From: Mitsuaria sp. PDC51
GTDB lineage: Bacteria; Pseudomonadota; Gammaproteobacteria; Burkholderiales; Burkholderiaceae_C
Length of the DNA: 64,000 nt
Direction: 5' to 3'
NCBI RefSeq assembly: GCF_900113225.1
Contig: NZ_FOZE01000002.1
Coordinates: forward strand, 992,001 to 1,056,000
In this document: piece after piece, positions 61,174 through 64,000 of the stretch
Numbering within the stretch: position 1 is the stretch's first letter
Layout: each line of letters starts with the position of its first letter
Program-made: the position numbers and the translations under genes
The notes under the pieces: generated by a model
Databases searched by the model: none
Told to the model about the DNA's origin: nothing
What the model saw: only the letters and a program-made list of their open reading frames with translations

Positions 61174-61854
61174 CTACTTCAGCACGCCCTTCCCCAGCCA
61201 CTGCGCCCAGATCTTCATCGTGACGCGCTGGTCGGAGAGCCCCGGATACTCGGCCATGGTCTTGCGCAGCGCCGTCTCGTCGGTGCCGCGCATGAAGACG
61301 ACCTCGCCGACCGGGCCGTCCTCCAGCGAGTACCAGGCGCCGATGACGCCCTCGTCCAGTGCGCGCTGGAGGAACACCGGCACCGCGTCCCGGTCCTTCT
61401 CCTCCGCGCGGCTGAACAGCACGATGCGGTTCTCCTCGATGCCATTGGGATCGATGCCGGTGTGGTTCAGCGCCTGGTGGACCTTCGCCGGCTGCGCGTT
61501 GACCGTCATGTAGCCCTCGCGGACGTACTCGTCGGGCTGGAAGTAGCTCATCAGCACCTGGCGGTTGGGCGCCTGCACCACGACGATGCCGCGCTTGACC
61601 CGCGCCGGGTCGCGCATCGGGCCGGCCGCGAACAGCTTGCCGTCGGCGAAGAGCCGCTTGAAGTTCTCGAGGTGCCCGGCCTGCATCGCCGCGACCGCGG
61701 CCTTGTCCTCCGGCACCGGCCGGCCGGTCTCCAGGAAGATGAACCACTGCTGCTCGGCCGCCAGCGTCTGCGCGCGGCCGCGCGACGGCAGCGCCATCAG
61801 CGGCAACAGCGCCGGCATCGCGGTCGCCGCGGCGACCAGGGAACGTCGTTGCAT
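61174..61854 (-). CDS. Secreted YciI-domain protein
   Basis: The 226 residues begin with a signal peptide (MQRRSLVAAATAMPALLPLMALPSRGRA), followed by two YciI-like (ferredoxin-fold) repeats. The first has FLETGRPVPED...HLENFKRLFADGKLFAAGPM and the second contains NRIVLFSRAEEKDRD. YciI proteins are dimeric enzymes or binding proteins of varied function; a periplasmic duplicated form is less common. It stands alone between the toxin-antitoxin pair and mgsA. The function is unknown. Confidence 0.78.
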   Translation of the reverse strand: MQRRSLVAAATAMPALLPLMALPSRGRAQTLAAEQQWFIFLETGRPVPEDKAAVAAMQAGHLENFKRLFADGKLFAAGPMRDPARVKRGIVVVQAPNRQVLMSYFQPDEYVREGYMTVNAQPAKVHQALNHTGIDPNGIEENRIVLFSRAEEKDRDAVPVFLQRALDEGVIGAWYSLEDGPVGEVVFMRGTDETALRKTMAEYPGLSDQRVTMKIWAQWLGKGVLK

Positions 61855-61911
61855 CGGAGTCTCCTTGTCGTCGGCCGGCGAGCGACGGGTCGCCGGCTTC
61901 GGCGGACGACT

Positions 61912-62358
61912 CTACTCCCGCCCGCCGCCCGCGGCGCCCAGCACCTGCAACGACCGCAGCATCAGCCGGCCGCTGGCCACGTTGGTGGCGCAGGCAACGT
62001 CGTGCACGTCGCAGGCCCGGACCAGCGCGTTGATGTCGGGTTCATGCGGCTGCGGCGTCATCGGATCGCGCAGGAACACCACCGCGTCGATCTGCCCCAC
62101 CGCCAGCCGCGCGCCGATCTGCAGGTCGCCGCCATGCGGACCGGACAGCATGCGCTCGACCACCAGGCCCACCTCGGCCGTCAGGCGCGCACCGGTCGTG
62201 CCGGTCGCGACCAGCTCGCAGCCGCCGAGGAAGTCGGCGAACTCGGTGGCGAGCATCACCATCTCGTCCTTCTTGCCGTCGTGGGCGATCAGGGCGATGC
62301 GCAGGCGCGCGGGAGCGGCGCTCGCCGCCGGCAGGTCGAGGGAGGTCGGTGCGGTCAT
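61912..62358 (-). CDS. mgsA: Methylglyoxal synthase
   Basis: MgsA converts dihydroxyacetone phosphate to methylglyoxal. The 148 residues include [23 protein letters not shown], the catalytic Asp in [11 protein letters not shown], and [18 protein letters not shown]. The ATG at 62358 is preferred to an upstream in-frame start. It follows the chitinase gene by 34 bases; this may be a two-gene transcript in which the sugar flux bypass is expressed with chitin breakdown, but that is inference. Confidence 0.92.
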   Translation of the reverse strand: MTAPTSLDLPAASAAPARLRIALIAHDGKKDEMVMLATEFADFLGGCELVATGTTGARLTAEVGLVVERMLSGPHGGDLQIGARLAVGQIDAVVFLRDPMTPQPHEPDINALVRACDVHDVACATNVASGRLMLRSLQVLGAAGGGRE

Positions 62359-62392
62359 GGCGCGATCGTAGGCCCGGCGCATGGGCCGCGAG

Positions 62393-63781
62393 TTACCGAC
62401 GCGGTTCTTTCTGCGCCGCCGTCGCGGCCCGGGCCGCCGGCTCCTGCGCCGCGACGCCGGTCAGCGGCAGATTGCCGACCCCGCGGTTCATCGCATTGAG
62501 CAGGTCGCCGTTGTCCTGGCTCAGCTCCCAGGCGAAGACGCCCGCCAGGCCGAGCTCCCGCGCGAAGCGGCCCTTGGCCAGCACCGCCCGCGGATCGTCG
62601 TAGCCCATCCAGAGCTTCAGCTTCGGGTGGTACAGCGACCACGACTGCGTCACCGGGTCCCAGGCGGACTGGTAGCCCGCGCGGCCCTGGCCCTTCGCGT
62701 CGAGGATGCGCCCGGCGATCTCGCGATAGCCCTGCGCGCCTTCGGCGCCCGGATAGGCGCCGGTCTTGGCCGCGCCGGCCCGGGTCTGGCCGACACCGGT
62801 GAAGCCGCGGCCGTACATCGCCACGCCGGCCACCAGCTTGGAGCGCGGCACGCCCGCGGTCTCCAGGTTGCGCACCGCGCGCTCCAGGCTGTCGTCCGCC
62901 TGCGCCGACGAGGACCGCAGCGCGGTGTGATGGCCGGCCACCGGCGACCACATGCCGTAGAAGTCGTAGCTCATCATGAAGACGAGGTCGAGCGGCTTGG
63001 CGGCGTCCTTGAAATTGATCTTGCCGACGATCGAGTCCATCGGATTGACCGCCGTGGTCAACAGGTAGGGACGGCCGGTCTCGGCGGTCAGCACGTCCAG
63101 CGCCCGGCGCAGGTCGGCCATCAGCTCGGCGTAGGACTGGCCGTCGCGCGGGCTGCCGAGCTGCACGCCGTTGGCCGCGCCGTTGTTGCCGGGATGCTCC
63201 CAGTCGATGTCGATGCCGTCGAAGGACGGATGCTCGCGCAGGAAGCGCTGCGCCGAGGCCGCGAAGACGGCGCGCCGGGCAGGATCGCCCGCGAGATGGA
63301 AGATCGGATCCGAGCCGCCCCAGCCGCCGATCGAGGCGACGATCTTCAGGTGCGGCGCCCGCTGCTTGTAGCGCTGGAAGGCGGCATCGAAGCGCGCGTC
63401 GACCGGTCCGGTGCCGATCTCGAAGTCCTGCCTGCCCACGCACTTGGCGGCGTCCTTCTCCAACTGGCCGGGGCCGCACAGGCGCAGGAAGGCGTAGAGC
63501 ACATGGGTCAGGTTCTGCGGCGGCACGCGCTCGATCAGCTCGACCGGCTCCCAGTTCGGGACATAGATTCCGACCACCTTGTTGCCGGTGCGCTCGAACG
63601 CCACCGGCTTGCCGCCGAAGAGCGGGTAGCCCGCGGCCTCGGCTGCGGCCTCGGGCGCGGTGCCGGCCGCCGCGCCGGGCGCGGGCGTGGCGGCGATGGC
63701 GGCCGAAGCGGCGATGGCGCCGAGCGAAGCAATCGCCGCGGTCAATGGGGTGGGCAGGTGGGACAGGACTCGAGCGGGCAT
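62393..63781 (-). CDS. Secreted GH18 chitinase
   Basis: The 462 residues start with a signal peptide ([21 protein letters not shown]...AIAA), an Ala-rich linker, then a GH18 TIM barrel. The catalytic motif is [12 protein letters not shown] (Asp188, Asp191, Asp193, Glu195 acid). SxGG appears as [10 protein letters not shown], and the substrate-assisting [10 protein letters not shown] and [12 protein letters not shown] close the site. No carbohydrate-binding module is visible. The upstream region carries the ACCAGT-N5-ACCAA motif shared with the GlcNAc operon, placing it in the same regulon despite 42 kb distance. Confidence 0.94.
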   Translation of the reverse strand: MPARVLSHLPTPLTAAIASLGAIAASAAIAATPAPGAAAGTAPEAAAEAAGYPLFGGKPVAFERTGNKVVGIYVPNWEPVELIERVPPQNLTHVLYAFLRLCGPGQLEKDAAKCVGRQDFEIGTGPVDARFDAAFQRYKQRAPHLKIVASIGGWGGSDPIFHLAGDPARRAVFAASAQRFLREHPSFDGIDIDWEHPGNNGAANGVQLGSPRDGQSYAELMADLRRALDVLTAETGRPYLLTTAVNPMDSIVGKINFKDAAKPLDLVFMMSYDFYGMWSPVAGHHTALRSSSAQADDSLERAVRNLETAGVPRSKLVAGVAMYGRGFTGVGQTRAGAAKTGAYPGAEGAQGYREIAGRILDAKGQGRAGYQSAWDPVTQSWSLYHPKLKLWMGYDDPRAVLAKGRFARELGLAGVFAWELSQDNGDLLNAMNRGVGNLPLTGVAAQEPAARAATAAQKEPRR

Positions 63782-63831
63782 GCGGGTCTCCAGTGGACGC
63801 CGGAGCTTAGCCGATCACCGCGAAAATCAAC

Positions 63832-63847
63832 ACCAGTCGAATACCAA
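63832..63847. promoter_or_regulatory. Proposed GlcNAc-regulator operator upstream of the chitinase
   Basis: ACCAGTCGAATACCAA matches the copy before nagK at all specified positions (ACCAGT-N5-ACCAA). It lies about 50 bases upstream of the chitinase start codon, between it and the next minus-strand gene. Confidence 0.55.
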
Positions 63848-63895
63848 TTTCGCCAAAAAGCGCGGCTTGAAAAGACCGTTATGGAGCCACTTTCG

Positions 63896-64000
63896 TTACG
63901 GCGCGACATCCACCCGCAATTGCAGTTCCCGCAGCTTCTGGACCTCGGCGTCGCGCGTGCTGTAGACGTTGCGACTGGCGCTCGCCGTCACGCTGCCGGT
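63896..64000 (-). CDS. C-terminal end of an unidentified protein (cut by window edge)
   Basis: A minus-strand frame is open from base 64000 to a TAA at 63898-63896, giving 34 residues ending DAEVQKLRELQLRVDVAP. The last part is amphipathic and helix- or strand-like. It is too short to assign. It is co-directional with the chitinase, which starts 114 bases downstream. Confidence 0.5.
   Translation of the reverse strand, partial: TGSVTASASRNVYSTRDAEVQKLRELQLRVDVAP

Overview
The window is a chromosomal segment of a GC-rich betaproteobacterium, most likely a Burkholderiales of the Roseateles/Mitsuaria/Rubrivivax type. The basis is the order rpoB-rplL-rplJ-rplA-rplK-nusG-secE-tRNA(Trp)-tuf-tRNA(Thr)-tRNA(Gly)-tRNA(Tyr), the presence of genes such as gcr-like recombinase, mltA, apaG and DUF427, and the base composition. 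I saw no insertion sequence, prophage, CRISPR array or rRNA gene.

Left part (1-7.3 kb): the core transcription/translation block on the minus strand, with rpoB cut by the window edge, then four tRNA genes around tuf. From 7.4 to 20.1 kb is a chitin/N-acetylglucosamine (GlcNAc) utilisation locus. A TonB-dependent receptor (+) faces a nine-gene minus-strand operon: BadF-type GlcNAc kinase, GntR regulator, nagA, SIS-type nagB-II, GH3 nagZ-like, AmpG-like MFS permease, GH16 hydrolase, nagX, and a DUF6445 oxygenase-like protein. A GH18 chitinase at 62.4-63.8 kb belongs with it functionally: the three upstream regions share a motif, ACCARTNNNNNRCCAA, proposed here as the operator of the GntR regulator.

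20.2-27.7 kb: a trp operon trpE-trpG-ltaE-trpD-trpC-ung (minus). It is preceded by a previously unmarked 26-codon leader peptide with three Trp codons, and so probably by an attenuator. A chalcone-isomerase-fold protein diverges from it, followed by gph. In related genomes gph is normally next to rpe and apaG; here rpe-apaG-recombinase-mltA only resume at 48.5 kb. The 27.8-48.5 kb stretch therefore looks like accessory genes placed inside an old conserved block.

That accessory stretch holds a chemoreceptor, a patatin phospholipase plus metallo-beta-lactamase-fold pair (+), and a convergent minus-strand pair: a PAS/GAF sensor with a degenerate kinase module, overlapping a protein that joins a degenerate receiver domain to a CHAT (caspase-like) protease. 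It also holds an AcoR-type sigma54 activator divergent from an aldehyde dehydrogenase with a near-consensus -24/-12 promoter, a pseudouridine kinase/glycosidase pair, an RND efflux pair, tag, and a low-molecular-weight phosphatase.

50-64 kb: apaG, recombinase, mltA, DUF427, a DUF2157/GDYXXLXY membrane pair, dienelactone hydrolase, M28 peptidase, a nucleotidyltransferase/HTH toxin-antitoxin-like pair, a YciI-domain protein, mgsA, the GH18 chitinase, and the C-terminal end of a further minus-strand gene at the right edge. The strongest candidates for undescribed biology are the sensor/REC-CHAT pair with its patatin-MBL neighbours, the shared GlcNAc operator, and the trp leader.
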